A stretch of DNA of 64,000 nt from Actinomadura barringtoniae. Its GTDB lineage: Bacteria; Actinomycetota; Actinomycetes; Streptosporangiales; Streptosporangiaceae. Within the stretch, counting starts at the first letter, position 1. Every line of letters starts with the position of its first letter. The position numbers and the translations under genes were made by a program. The notes beneath the pieces are model-generated. The model did no database searches. It saw only the letters and a list, made by a program, of their open reading frames with translations, and was not told where the DNA came from. Where the stretch lies: contig NZ_JAGEOJ010000003.1 in assembly GCF_017573505.1 (NCBI RefSeq), positions 124,001 to 188,000 of the forward strand, written 5' to 3'. Shown in pieces: positions 27,413 through 37,340 of this stretch.

Positions 27413-28668
27413 TCACGGAACGGAGCGGATCCGGTAGACAAGCAGGGTTCCGGCCAGGCCGATAACGGCGGCGACCGCGTACAGCGTCCCGTAGCCGCCG
27501 AGCAGCGTCACGATGGGCGCCGCGATCGCGGGCGCGAGCACCTGCGGCAGGGCGGCGGCGACGTTGATGACCCCGAGGTCCTTGCCGCGGTCGGCGGCCT
27601 TCGGCAGCACATCGGTCATCAGTGCGAAGTCGACCGAGGTGAACACCCCGAACCCGACGCCGAGGACCAGGGCCGCGACGATCGCGCCCGGCCAGGTCTG
27701 CCACAGCGACAGCATCAGCGTCGCGACCGACATGATGATCCCGGACCAGAAGACGAAGATCCGGCGCTTGCCGATCCGATCCGACCAGATCCCGCCGACG
27801 ACCACCGTGCCGAGCAGCGTGACCGCGTCCAGTGCGGTGAGGATCAGCACGCCGTCCTCGGCCTTGCCGTCGTAGTGCACCGCGTCGGTCAGGTAGTAGA
27901 GCAGGTACATCGTGACGATGGAGTTGCTCAGGTTGATCAGGAAGCGGGTCAGCCAGGCCCAGCCGAAGTCGGGGTGCTCGCGCGGGTCGATCCAGAAGCC
28001 CGCGAGGAACTCCTTCCACCGGAACGGCGGCCGCGCGCCCGCGTCCAGCAGCACGTCCCGCCGCATCAGCACGTACGGCACGACCGACAGCAGCGTGAAC
28101 ACCGCGCACGCCAGGTAGCCCGCGGTGATGCCGCCCGCCAGCGTCGCGAGGGCCGTGCCGAGCAGCGTGCCGGCGATCTGCGCGACGCCGAGCCAGCCGC
28201 CGACCACCCCGCGCCGCTCCTGCGGCACCTGGTCGGGAACGGCGGCCGTGAGCGCGGCGTACGAGGCGTTCAGCGAGATCTGCACGATGATCCAGCCCGC
28301 CAGCATGACCGCGATGTTCGGCGCCACCGACAGCACGACCAGGCCTGCCGCGCCGCAGATCACCCCGCCGACCGTCCACGGGATGCGCTGCCCGAACCGC
28401 GAGGTCGTACGGTCCGACAGCGCGCCCCAGACCGGGTTGGCGACCAGCGAGACCACCGCGCCGACCCCGGTCACCCAGGCCAGCGTGGCCGCCTTGTGGC
28501 CGGGCGCGAACTCCTTGGCCTGCAACGCCAGCAGCACCTGGATCGGCCCGAACCAGCCCACCCAGACGCCGAGATTGGCGAGCGTGAGCGCGCTCGCCCA
28601 CCGCCCGCCGACCGGTCGCGGCGCTCCGGTGCCCGGCTGGTCGATGAGCGGGGCCGCCGGGTCGGCGG

Positions 28669-28672
<4 letters not shown>
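27413..28672 (-). CDS. MFS transporter, sugar-type, in operon with beta-glucosidase
   Basis: The 419-residue protein has 12 predicted membrane helices. The loop motifs GALSDRTTSRFGQRIPW and GIWSDRIGKRRIF are the usual MFS A-type signatures in both halves, and FGWAWLTRFLINLSNSIVT lies at the mid-protein junction. GTG 28672 overlaps the stop of the GH1 gene (GTGA). The coupling to a GH1 enzyme suggests uptake of a beta-glucoside or its release product. The transport direction and ligand are inferred from context alone. Confidence 0.88.
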
Positions 28673-30006
<1,334 letters not shown>

Positions 30007-30029
30007 GGAGGTCCCCCTAGAGCGGAAAC

Positions 30030-30044
30030 GTGAATCTATTTCAC
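30030..30044. promoter_or_regulatory. Candidate operator of the GH1-MFS operon
   Basis: GTGAA-TCTAT-TTCAC lies 24-38 bp upstream of the GH1 start. On the minus strand TAGATT inside it could be the -10, so binding would block transcription. Confidence 0.45.
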
Positions 30045-30056
30045 AATGTTAGCCCC

Positions 30057-30097
30057 GCCACACCCCCCGCGCCACACCCCCCGCGCCACACCCCCCA
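30057..30097. repeat. C-rich 14-bp tandem repeat
   Basis: GCCACACCCCCCGC is repeated almost three times (30057, 30071, 30085), with a further degenerate CCACACC tail to about 30118. It lies in the GH1 upstream region. Confidence 0.8.
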
Positions 30098-30124
30098 ACC
30101 ACACCACCCCGCGCCACACCAAAA

Positions 30125-30186
30125 CGCCGATCTTGCTCTCAGCGCCCTTTCCGAGCGGTTTCGGGGCGCTGAGAGCAAGATCGGCG
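30125..30186. repeat. Long palindromic repeat, copy 1 (probable terminator)
   Basis: Perfect 23-bp arms at 30125-30147 and 30164-30186, beginning CGCCGATCTTGCTCTCAGCG, with a 16-nt loop. It lies 14 bp past the stop of the TPR gene. The arms are identical to those of the element at 49415-49477. Confidence 0.9.
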
Positions 30187-30200
30187 CGGTTGGAGAGGTG

Positions 30201-30551
30201 TCAGGCCAGGTTGCCCGCGGTCACCGAGACCTCGATCTCCTCGGACACCTCCGCACCCATGGCCCGCGCGATCCGGCGGAAGCGCCGGGCGTCCTCGGGC
30301 CGGTTGCGCCGCTCCAGGGTCCGGGCCAGCGCCTCGTACGCCCAGCCGTTGCAGGGGTCGAGGTCGACCAGCGTGCGGAACGTCTCCTCGGCGCGCCCGA
30401 GCTGGGCGCTGTGGAAGTAGGCGCGGCCCAGCAGCTCGACGGCCGAACGGTTGTCCGGCGCGTCCGCGACGATCGGCGCGAGGATCCGGGCGGCCGTCAC
30501 GTAGTCCCGGGCCTCGAAGAACATCTGGGCCCGCTGGAACTGCTCGTACAT
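30201..30551 (-). CDS. Small tetratricopeptide-repeat protein
   Basis: The 116-residue protein is built of TPR-like helical pairs: FFEARDYVTAARILAPIV, SAVELLGRAYFHSAQLGRAE, and LDPCNGWAYEALARTLERR. It has no signal peptide and should be a cytoplasmic adaptor. ATG 30551 follows GGGGAGGGGGCATTTCC, whose purine run lies in one arm of a strong hairpin (30560-30605). The partner is unknown. It is on the same strand as the coiled-coil and NhaA genes upstream. Confidence 0.75.
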   Translation of the reverse strand: MYEQFQRAQMFFEARDYVTAARILAPIVADAPDNRSAVELLGRAYFHSAQLGRAEETFRTLVDLDPCNGWAYEALARTLERRNRPEDARRFRRIARAMGAEVSEEIEVSVTAGNLA

Positions 30552-30559
30552 GGAAATGC

Positions 30560-30605
30560 CCCCTCCCCGTATGGGTGTGCCAACGCACCCCATAACCGGG
30601 AGGGG
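30560..30605 (-). promoter_or_regulatory. Hairpin overlapping the Shine-Dalgarno of the TPR gene
   Basis: CCCCTCCC pairs with GGGAGGGG and, inside, TATGGG(G)TG pairs with CACCC(C)ATA around a short loop. On the minus-strand mRNA the ribosome-binding purine run is in the 3' arm, so the hairpin could both end upstream transcripts and hide the start site. Confidence 0.55.
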
Positions 30606-30623
30606 TCCCAGGTCATTCCCGGG

Positions 30624-30836
30624 TCATTCCCCGGACTCGCCGACCTCCTCCCGCAGGCGCTCCAGCTCGTCCTCGAGATTCTCGATCTGGCCGAGCAGCT
30701 CCTCCCGGGCCTGGAGGTTCTGTGCCGCGTCCACGGCGTCGCCCGCATCGGCCTCGGGCTCGGGGACCTGCGCCCGCAGGACCTTCACCGACTCCTCGAT
30801 CTCGCGCACCCGCTCACGCTTCTCGTCGTCGTTCAT
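30624..30836 (-). CDS. Small coiled-coil protein
   Basis: The 70-residue, highly charged protein is predicted to be mostly helical, with heptad-like stretches EKRERVREIEESVKVLRAQV and LLGQIENLEDELERLREEV on either side of a short acidic loop. It has no membrane segment or signal peptide. It overlaps the end of the NhaA-DsbA gene by 23 bp, so translation is probably coupled. I do not recognise a family. Confidence 0.6.
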   Translation of the reverse strand: MNDDEKRERVREIEESVKVLRAQVPEPEADAGDAVDAAQNLQAREELLGQIENLEDELERLREEVGESGE

Positions 30837-32748
30837 TCCTCGTTCCTTCCGTGCTGATCCGGCACTGGTCGCCCGTGCCCATCTCGTCGCCGGGGGCCGG
30901 TGCCCCGGTGAGAGCGGCGTCGATCGCCGTCTGGAACGAGGCTAGATCGTGGTCGCCCTGATAGATCTCACCGTTGATGAAGAAGGTCGGGGTGCCCCCG
31001 ACACCGCTGCGCTCGCCCTCTTCCCGGTCGGAGTTGATCCGGGCCCGGTGGCGTTCCACGTCGGCCCACGGATCGAAGGCGAGCTCCTCGCCATAGCGGC
31101 TGAGATCGGCGTCGGTCAGGGCGAGCTGGTTGCGGAAGAGCACGTCGTGCGCCTCCCAGAACAGGCCGTGGTCGGCCGCGGCCTCGGACACCAGCGCGGC
31201 GGCGACGGCGTGCGGGTGGATCTCGCGCAGCGGGAAGTGCCGGAAGACCAGGCGCAGCCGGTCCCCGTACTGACTGCGCAGCTCGGCGAGGACCTTCTCG
31301 GTCTTGCCGCAGTACGGGCATTCGAAGTCGCCGTACTCGACCAGCGTGACCGCCGCTGTCGCCGGGCCGAGCACGTGGTCGCGGCCGGTGACCGGGGGCA
31401 GCGGCTCGGGCTCGACGTCGCGCTCGTCCGGCAGGCCGGGCGGCGCGCAGACGGCGCCGCGGTCCCAGGCGAGCCGGAAGACGACCCAGCCGAGCAGCGC
31501 CGCCAGCAGCGAGCCCGTCATGATGCCGATCTTGGCGTCGCTCTGCAGGTCCGGGTCGCCGGCGAACGCGAGGTCGGTGATGAACAGCGAGACCGTGAAG
31601 CCGATCCCCGAGACGGCCGCGCCGCCGAGCAGCTGACCCCAGACCAGGCCGCCCGGCAGGTCGCCCCAGTTGAACCGCAGCGGGATCCAGGTGCCGAGCG
31701 AGACGCCGATGAACTTGCCCGCGACCAGGGCGACGACGATGCCGATCGTCACCGGCGAGGTCGCCGCGCGGCTCAGCGTCTCGCCGTCCAGCCGTACGCC
31801 CGCGTTCGCCAGCGCGAAGATCGGCACGATCACGTAGCCGGTCCAGGGGTGCAGGAGCAGCTGCAGCCGTTCGTTGATCGACACCGTCGCCTGGACGGAC
31901 CGCGTCGCCTCGCGGGCCAGCTCCGGGCTCGGGTCGCGCGACAGCGCCTGGACGGCCTCGCCCGCGCGCAGCAGCTTGTGGTCGCTCGGCGCGTACACCG
32001 TGACCAGCGCGCCGAGCAGGATGCCCGCGAGCGTCGGGTGGATGCCGCTCTCCAGCATCGCCGCCCACACGCCGATGCCGAGCACCACGTACGCGGGCGC
32101 CCGCCACAGCCGCAGCCAGCGCGCCGCGACGATGAGGCCGGTGAGCGCGATCGCGATCAGCAGCGCGGTCACCGAGAGGTCGTCGGTGTAGAAGACCGCG
32201 ACGACCAGGATGGCGCCGACGTCGTCCACCACGGCGAGCGTCAGCAGGAACGCGCGCAGCGGCTCGGGGCAGCGGGTGCCGATGATCGCCAGCAGGCCCA
32301 GCACGAACGCGGTGTCGCTGGCCATCGGGATGCCCCAGCCGCCCGCGCCCGACCCGCCCATGTTGATCGCGAAGAAGATCAGCGCGGGCACGATCATCCC
32401 GCCGAGCGCGGCGCAGGACGGCACCGCGATCAGCCGCCGGTCGCGCAGCTGGCCGACCTTGACCTCGCGGCTGATCTCCAGGCCGACGACGAAGAAGAAC
32501 AGCGCCATCAGGCCGTCGTTGACCCATTCCTTGAGGTCCAGCGAGAAGCCGTGGTCGCCGAGCCGGACCGCGAAGTCGGTGTGCCAGAACGCCTCGTAGG
32601 AGTCGCCCCACGGCGAGTTCGCCCACAGCAGCCCGGCCAGCGTGGCGGCGAGCAGCACGCTGGTGCTGCCCGTCTCGGTCGCCAGGAAGGCGCGCAGGCC
32701 CTCGGGCACCGCGCGGGCCACGGATCTCTCGGTCACGGAACGTTCCAC
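30814..32748 (-). CDS. nhaA: NhaA Na+/H+ antiporter fused to a DsbA-like thioredoxin domain
   Basis: The 644-residue protein has two parts. Residues ~15-420 are an NhaA antiporter with FFFVVGLEISREVKVGQL, IPMASDTAFVLGLLAIIG and AVVDDVGAILVVAVFY, the two conserved Asp regions of the ion path. Residues ~440-620 are a DsbA/thioredoxin-fold domain with the redox motif FECPYCGKTEKV and the cis-Pro region GVGGTPTFFINGEIYQG. The fusion is known in actinomycetes. How the thiol domain affects antiport is not established to my knowledge. The C-terminal tail is disordered. Confidence 0.92.
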   Translation of the reverse strand: MERSVTERSVARAVPEGLRAFLATETGSTSVLLAATLAGLLWANSPWGDSYEAFWHTDFAVRLGDHGFSLDLKEWVNDGLMALFFFVVGLEISREVKVGQLRDRRLIAVPSCAALGGMIVPALIFFAINMGGSGAGGWGIPMASDTAFVLGLLAIIGTRCPEPLRAFLLTLAVVDDVGAILVVAVFYTDDLSVTALLIAIALTGLIVAARWLRLWRAPAYVVLGIGVWAAMLESGIHPTLAGILLGALVTVYAPSDHKLLRAGEAVQALSRDPSPELAREATRSVQATVSINERLQLLLHPWTGYVIVPIFALANAGVRLDGETLSRAATSPVTIGIVVALVAGKFIGVSLGTWIPLRFNWGDLPGGLVWGQLLGGAAVSGIGFTVSLFITDLAFAGDPDLQSDAKIGIMTGSLLAALLGWVVFRLAWDRGAVCAPPGLPDERDVEPEPLPPVTGRDHVLGPATAAVTLVEYGDFECPYCGKTEKVLAELRSQYGDRLRLVFRHFPLREIHPHAVAAALVSEAAADHGLFWEAHDVLFRNQLALTDADLSRYGEELAFDPWADVERHRARINSDREEGERSGVGGTPTFFINGEIYQGDHDLASFQTAIDAALTGAPAPGDEMGTGDQCRISTEGTRNERRREA

Positions 32749-32789
32749 ACGACGATGATCCCAGCGCTCCTCAGATCCCCCGGCGCCGG

Positions 32790-33734
32790 TCAGACCCGGA
32801 TGACGGTCTTCCCGCGGGCTCCCCCGGCCCGCATCCGCATGATCTCGGCGGGCACGTCCTCCAGCGCCACCTCGTGGTGCACGTGGACCTTCAGCTTGCC
32901 CGCGTCGATCAGGCCCGCGATGGTCTCCAGCAGCTCGGCGCTCGCCTCGCTGTCCATGTTGACGCCGCGCAGTTCCTGGGCCGCCATGGCGTCCGGGTTC
33001 ACCGACCAGATCGTGCTCAGGTAGACGCCGCCGGGCCGCAGCAGGGCCGCGAGCCGCTCGACGCCGGTCTTGTCGCTGACCACGTCCAGGATCGCGTCGA
33101 TCCCGTCCGCGTGCGCCCGCAGCACCTGCTCGTTCAGGTCGCCCGCCGCGTAGTCGACGACCTCGGCGGCGCCCAGCTCGCGCATCTCCTCGGCCATGTC
33201 GGCCCGCGCGGTGGCGATCACCTTGGCGCCCGTGGCGCCGGCCAGCTGGACGACCGACTGGCCGACGCCGCCGGTCGCGCCGACGACGAGCACGGTCTGG
33301 CCCTCGTCCACGTTCGCGAGCCGCACGGCGTTGTAGGCGGTCATCGTCGCGGTCGGCACCGCGGCGGCCTGGGTGTAGATCATGCCCTGGGGCATCCGGG
33401 CGACCGGCCCGTCGGCCTTGGCGATCGCGTACTCGGCGTAGCTGCCCAGGCCGCGCGGGACCCCGAAGAACTGGCCGTACACCTGTTCCCCGGCGCGCAG
33501 GTCGGTGACGCCCTCCCCGGCCGCCTCCACGACGCCCGCGCCGTCCACGCCCATGATCAGCGGGAACGAGTAGGGCACGGAGTCCTTGAGCGCCCCGTCA
33601 ACGATCTTCCAGTCGAACGGGTTGATGCCCGCCGCGACCACCTTGACCAGGATCTCTCCCGGTCCGGGCGCGGGCGTGGGCAGGTTCATGAGCGTCGGTG
33701 TGGCACCGACCTCGGACACGGCGATGGCGCGCAT
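32790..33734 (-). CDS. NADP-dependent quinone oxidoreductase-like (zinc-free MDR family)
   Basis: The 314-residue cytoplasmic medium-chain reductase has GEILVKVVAAGINPFDWKIV, GVDGAGVVEAAGEGVTDL, the nucleotide-binding VLVVGATGGVGQSVVQLAG, and VARKTVIRV-like end (here ARGKTVIRV). The usual zinc ligands are missing, so it resembles quinone or enone reductases. It has no co-directional close neighbour apart from the penicillin-binding protein gene about 70 bp upstream. The substrate is unknown. Confidence 0.88.
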   Translation of the reverse strand: MRAIAVSEVGATPTLMNLPTPAPGPGEILVKVVAAGINPFDWKIVDGALKDSVPYSFPLIMGVDGAGVVEAAGEGVTDLRAGEQVYGQFFGVPRGLGSYAEYAIAKADGPVARMPQGMIYTQAAAVPTATMTAYNAVRLANVDEGQTVLVVGATGGVGQSVVQLAGATGAKVIATARADMAEEMRELGAAEVVDYAAGDLNEQVLRAHADGIDAILDVVSDKTGVERLAALLRPGGVYLSTIWSVNPDAMAAQELRGVNMDSEASAELLETIAGLIDAGKLKVHVHHEVALEDVPAEIMRMRAGGARGKTVIRV

Positions 33735-33803
33735 GCTGATTCCCCCCGATTCGAGCGCGATCTCCCCGCGGGGTGATCTACCCGGAAATTCGGTCGGCAG
33801 TCC

Positions 33804-36311
33804 TCAGCCGCCGTTGCGACCAGGCTTGTTCTGCCCTGGGGGGTTCTGGCCGGGGTTCTGGCCGGGAGGGATTCCGGGCGGGAAGCCGGGCGGGGTCGGC
33901 TGGCCGCCCGGCTTGTCCTTCTTCTTTCCCTTGCTGACCCTGATCACGACGGTGGCGCCGGGCTCGGCGGACGATCCCGGGCCTGGCGACTGGTCGGCGA
34001 CCGTGCCCCGCTCGTACTGGTCGGAGTCGACCGAGCCGCCCATGTCGACCGAGAACCCGGCGGCGCGGAGCCGCGCGATGGCCTCGCTGGGCTTCATCCC
34101 GCGCACGTCGGGCACCTTGGTCCGGTCCTCGCCGGTGCCCTTGCTGAAGTAGTGGTCCGGCGGCTCGTGGAAGTCGGCCGCGGGCCGGCCCTCCAGCGCG
34201 CCCGACATGGAGTCCTGCCAGATCGGCGCCGGGATCGTCGCGCCGAAGACGGCGCCGTAGCACTCGCCGTCCATGCACAGGTTTTCCATGGGATGCGCGT
34301 AACCGCCGCGCGGGTCGCCCACCCAGACGGCCGAGGCGAGGTCGGGCGTGTACCCCGCGAACCAGGCCGCGGAGAAGTTGTCGACCGTGCCGGTCTTGCC
34401 GGCGGCGGGCCGGCCGATCCCCATGCCGCGCGCGGTGCCCTTGGTGAGCACGCCCTTCAGCACGTAGTTGACGGCGTCGGCGACGCCCTTGTCCATGACC
34501 TGCTTGCACCCCGCGCCCGGCACCTTCAGCTTCTTGCCTGCCGCGTCGGTGATGGAACGGATCGCGACCGGCTGGCAGTAGCGGCCGCGCGCGCCGAACG
34601 CCGCGTACGCCGCCGCGAGCCGGACCGGCGACACCGGGTTGAACCCGAGCGTGAACGAGGGGAACTGCTCCAGCGCCTTGCCGTTACCCTGCCGCATTCC
34701 GAGCCGTTCGGCCATCTTCACCGTGTCACAGAGCCCGACCTCGCGCTCCAGCGCGAGGAAGAAGGTGTTGACCGAGTGGTGCGTGCCGGTCGTCAGGCTG
34801 AACTCGCGCCCGCCCTCGCCGTCGGCGGAGTTGCGCAGCGAGTGCGACGGGTCGCTGACGTTCCTGCCCTTGCAGTCGCGGTAGCCGGTCGGGGTGAACG
34901 CGCGCGGCGCCTCCAGCCGGGTGCCGAACGGCAGGTCGTTCTCCAGCGCGGCGGCCAGCGTGAACGCCTTGAACGTGGAGCCGGCCTGCATGCCGATGCT
35001 GGACCCGTGGTCGGCGTCGGCGGCGAAGTTGATCCAGGTCTTGCCGCGTTCGCGGTCGGACCCGAGCTTGCGGTCCACGACCATGCCCTTGATCTCGCCG
35101 GTGCCCGGCTCGACCATCGCCTCGGCGGCGGCCTTGTGCGCGGAGTTCTTGCGCGGGACGTGGCTGTCGACGGCGCTCTGCGCGGCCTTCTGCGACTGCC
35201 AGTCCAGCGTGGTGTGGATGGTGAGCCCGCCGCGTTTCAGCAGCCGCTCGCGGGCCTTCGGGGTCTCGCCGAACACCGGGTTGGTGAGGATCTCGCGCTG
35301 CACGTAGTCGCAGAAGAACGGCGCCTTGCTGACCACGCAGCCGCTCGGCGTCTCGTGCAGGTGCAGGGTGAGCGGCTCGGCGGCGGCCGCGCGCTGCTGC
35401 GGGCCGCTGATCCAGCCGAGCTGCGCCATCCGGGCGAGGACGACGTCGCGCCGTTCCTTGGCGCGCTCCTTGTACCGGGTCGGGTCATAGGCGTACGGGT
35501 AGCGGATCACCCCGGCCAGCGTCGCCGCCTCGGGGAGGGTGAGCTGCGCGGCGGGGTGGTTGAAGTAGTGCTTGGAGGCGGCCTCGATGCCGTACGCGCC
35601 GTCGCCGTAGTAGGCGATGTTGAGGTAGCGGCGCAGGATCTCGTCCTTGGAGTACTTCTTCTCCAGCGCCACCGCGAACCGCAGCTCGCGGATCTTGCGC
35701 GCGGCGCTGATCTCCTTGGCGGCCTGCGCCTCGTCCTTGTTGTCGGCCTGGGTGAGCAGCAGGTTCTTCACGTACTGCTGGGTGATGCCCGAGCCGCCCT
35801 GGGTCACCTTGCCCGAGCCGAGGTTGCTGGCCAGGGCGCGCAACGTGCCCTGCGAGTCCAGCGCGCCGTGCTCGTAGAACCGGCTGTCCTCGATCGCCAG
35901 CACGGCCTTGCGCGCGACCGGCGCGATCTTGTCGAACGGCACGTCCACGCGGTTCTGGTAGAAGAACGTCGCGAGCGTGGAGCCGTCGGCCGCCAGGATC
36001 CGCGACAGCTGCGGAACGCCCGAGGTGTTGAGGTCGGCGGGGTCGCTCTGGAACCAGTGCGCGCCGTCGCGGGCGCCCAGCCCGGCCGCGCACGCGGTCG
36101 GCAGGATGAGCAGCGCGACCAGCCCGCCCGCGACCATGCCGAAGCCGAGCAGGCCGCGCACCGCGCGAGCCTTGCTCTGAAAATCGCTCCGTGCGCCCTT
36201 ACGGGCATCGCCACCACGGGCCCCAGCAGGCACGGGCTTACTGTAAACGGACGTAACCCAGCCGACCAGCCCTTCGTCGATCTTGCCGGTCAGATCACCC
36301 GATTCGGGCAC
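33804..36311 (-). CDS. Bifunctional penicillin-binding protein (class A, GT51 + transpeptidase + PASTA)
   Basis: Polymerises and crosslinks peptidoglycan outside the membrane. After a membrane segment (LLGFGMVAGGLVALLILP), the GT51 glycosyltransferase has the catalytic Glu in LAIEDSRFYEHGALD and GGSGITQQYVKNLLL. The transpeptidase has SxxK in QAGSTFKAFTLAAAL, SxN in THHSVNTFF and KTG in AAGKTGTVDNF. One PASTA domain (KVPDVRGMKPSEAIARL) and a Pro/Gly/Asn tail close the protein. The start is uncertain: GTG 36311 (GGA 6 nt upstream) is preferred, because the open frame to 36452 runs into mazG and the extra residues are low-complexity. Confidence 0.85.
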   Translation of the reverse strand: MPESGDLTGKIDEGLVGWVTSVYSKPVPAGARGGDARKGARSDFQSKARAVRGLLGFGMVAGGLVALLILPTACAAGLGARDGAHWFQSDPADLNTSGVPQLSRILAADGSTLATFFYQNRVDVPFDKIAPVARKAVLAIEDSRFYEHGALDSQGTLRALASNLGSGKVTQGGSGITQQYVKNLLLTQADNKDEAQAAKEISAARKIRELRFAVALEKKYSKDEILRRYLNIAYYGDGAYGIEAASKHYFNHPAAQLTLPEAATLAGVIRYPYAYDPTRYKERAKERRDVVLARMAQLGWISGPQQRAAAAEPLTLHLHETPSGCVVSKAPFFCDYVQREILTNPVFGETPKARERLLKRGGLTIHTTLDWQSQKAAQSAVDSHVPRKNSAHKAAAEAMVEPGTGEIKGMVVDRKLGSDRERGKTWINFAADADHGSSIGMQAGSTFKAFTLAAALENDLPFGTRLEAPRAFTPTGYRDCKGRNVSDPSHSLRNSADGEGGREFSLTTGTHHSVNTFFLALEREVGLCDTVKMAERLGMRQGNGKALEQFPSFTLGFNPVSPVRLAAAYAAFGARGRYCQPVAIRSITDAAGKKLKVPGAGCKQVMDKGVADAVNYVLKGVLTKGTARGMGIGRPAAGKTGTVDNFSAAWFAGYTPDLASAVWVGDPRGGYAHPMENLCMDGECYGAVFGATIPAPIWQDSMSGALEGRPAADFHEPPDHYFSKGTGEDRTKVPDVRGMKPSEAIARLRAAGFSVDMGGSVDSDQYERGTVADQSPGPGSSAEPGATVVIRVSKGKKKDKPGGQPTPPGFPPGIPPGQNPGQNPPGQNKPGRNGG

Positions 36312-36366
36312 CCATCGTCCGAACTCACGCGGAGGCCGCCAGGGTTCAGGAGGGGGCCGCCAAAAC

Positions 36367-37338
36367 TCAGACGTCCTTCTGTGACCGTTCCCACTCCCCG
36401 ACACGTTCGCGGAATACCCGCGCCAGCGCGCGCAACTCCGCTTCGGGGTCACGGCCTTCCCGGCGAGCCTCGCTTACCAGGGCGAACAGGCGCGCCCCAA
36501 GCTCGTCCCCAGGCTCGGCAAAGAGATCATCTGGCGCTCCGGCGCGCTGCGCGCGGCGCTGAAGCTGGGCGGCGAGCGACAGCGCGGGCTGCCCCATCGG
36601 GACGCCGTCGAAGATCGAGGCGTCGTCGCCGCTCTTCTCCGCGCGCTCGGCCGCCTTGATCTGCTCCCAGTTGGCGTTCACCTCGTCCGCGCCGGACACG
36701 GTCACGTCCGCGAAGACGTGCGGGTGGCGGCGGACCAGCTTGTCGACGATCCCGGCGGCCACGTCGTCGATGGTGAACGCGGTCTCGTCGGTCCGTTCGG
36801 CGGCGACCACAGAGTGGAAGGCGACCTGCATCAGCACGTCGCCGAGCTCCTCGCGCAGCGCGCCGAGATCGCCGGACTCGACGGTGTCGGCGACCTCGTA
36901 GGCCTCCTCCAGCAGGTACGGAACGAGGGTGGCGTGCGTCTGCTTGCGGTCCCACGGGCACTCGCTGCGCAGGGTCTCCATCACCGACACCAGGTCGAGC
37001 AGCCGGGCGCCGGGCAGGTCGTACGAGCCGTGCAGCACCTCGATCGAGTCGAGGGGCTCGCCGCCGACGGTCAGGGCGCCGATGTCGCGCATCAGGCGCT
37101 CGTCGCCGTCCGGGTCGGCGATCCACATGACCGTGTGGCGCCGCGCCGCGTCCACCAGCGCCGCCGGGTCCGGATCGGTGACCGTTTCCGGCCGGACGCC
37201 CGCCTCGGTGACGTACGGGAGCAGCGGGTGGTCGATCCGCGTCAGCACGCGGTCGGCCGAGCGCAGCGCCTCCCACGCCTTCCAGGTCAGCAGGCCGGGC
37301 GCCACCCGGTGCGTGGTCGCCAGCAGGGTAAGGCTCAT
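36367..37338 (-). CDS. mazG: Nucleoside triphosphate pyrophosphohydrolase MazG
   Basis: Hydrolyses NTPs to NMP and pyrophosphate, cleaning nucleotide pools. The 323-residue protein has an N-terminal ~100-residue stretch of uncertain fold, then the MazG domain: SECPWDRKQTHATLVPYL, and the metal-binding LLEEAYEVADTVESGDLGAL with EELGDVLMQVAFH. HPHVFADVTV and NWEQIKAAER follow. It starts 2 bp after the SurA-like stop, in line with mfd-SurA-mazG on one transcript. A GC-rich disordered end overlaps nothing. Confidence 0.93.
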   Translation of the reverse strand: MSLTLLATTHRVAPGLLTWKAWEALRSADRVLTRIDHPLLPYVTEAGVRPETVTDPDPAALVDAARRHTVMWIADPDGDERLMRDIGALTVGGEPLDSIEVLHGSYDLPGARLLDLVSVMETLRSECPWDRKQTHATLVPYLLEEAYEVADTVESGDLGALREELGDVLMQVAFHSVVAAERTDETAFTIDDVAAGIVDKLVRRHPHVFADVTVSGADEVNANWEQIKAAERAEKSGDDASIFDGVPMGQPALSLAAQLQRRAQRAGAPDDLFAEPGDELGARLFALVSEARREGRDPEAELRALARVFRERVGEWERSQKDV

Positions 37339-37340
37339 AC

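Noticed and set aside
30057-30118. CRISPR or coding repeat
   Set aside because: It is a C-rich simple repeat without spacers; no open frame with a start site uses it.
36312-36452. Upstream extension of the penicillin-binding protein
   Set aside because: It would overlap mazG and add Arg/Pro-rich sequence without a ribosome-binding site, though the exact start remains open.
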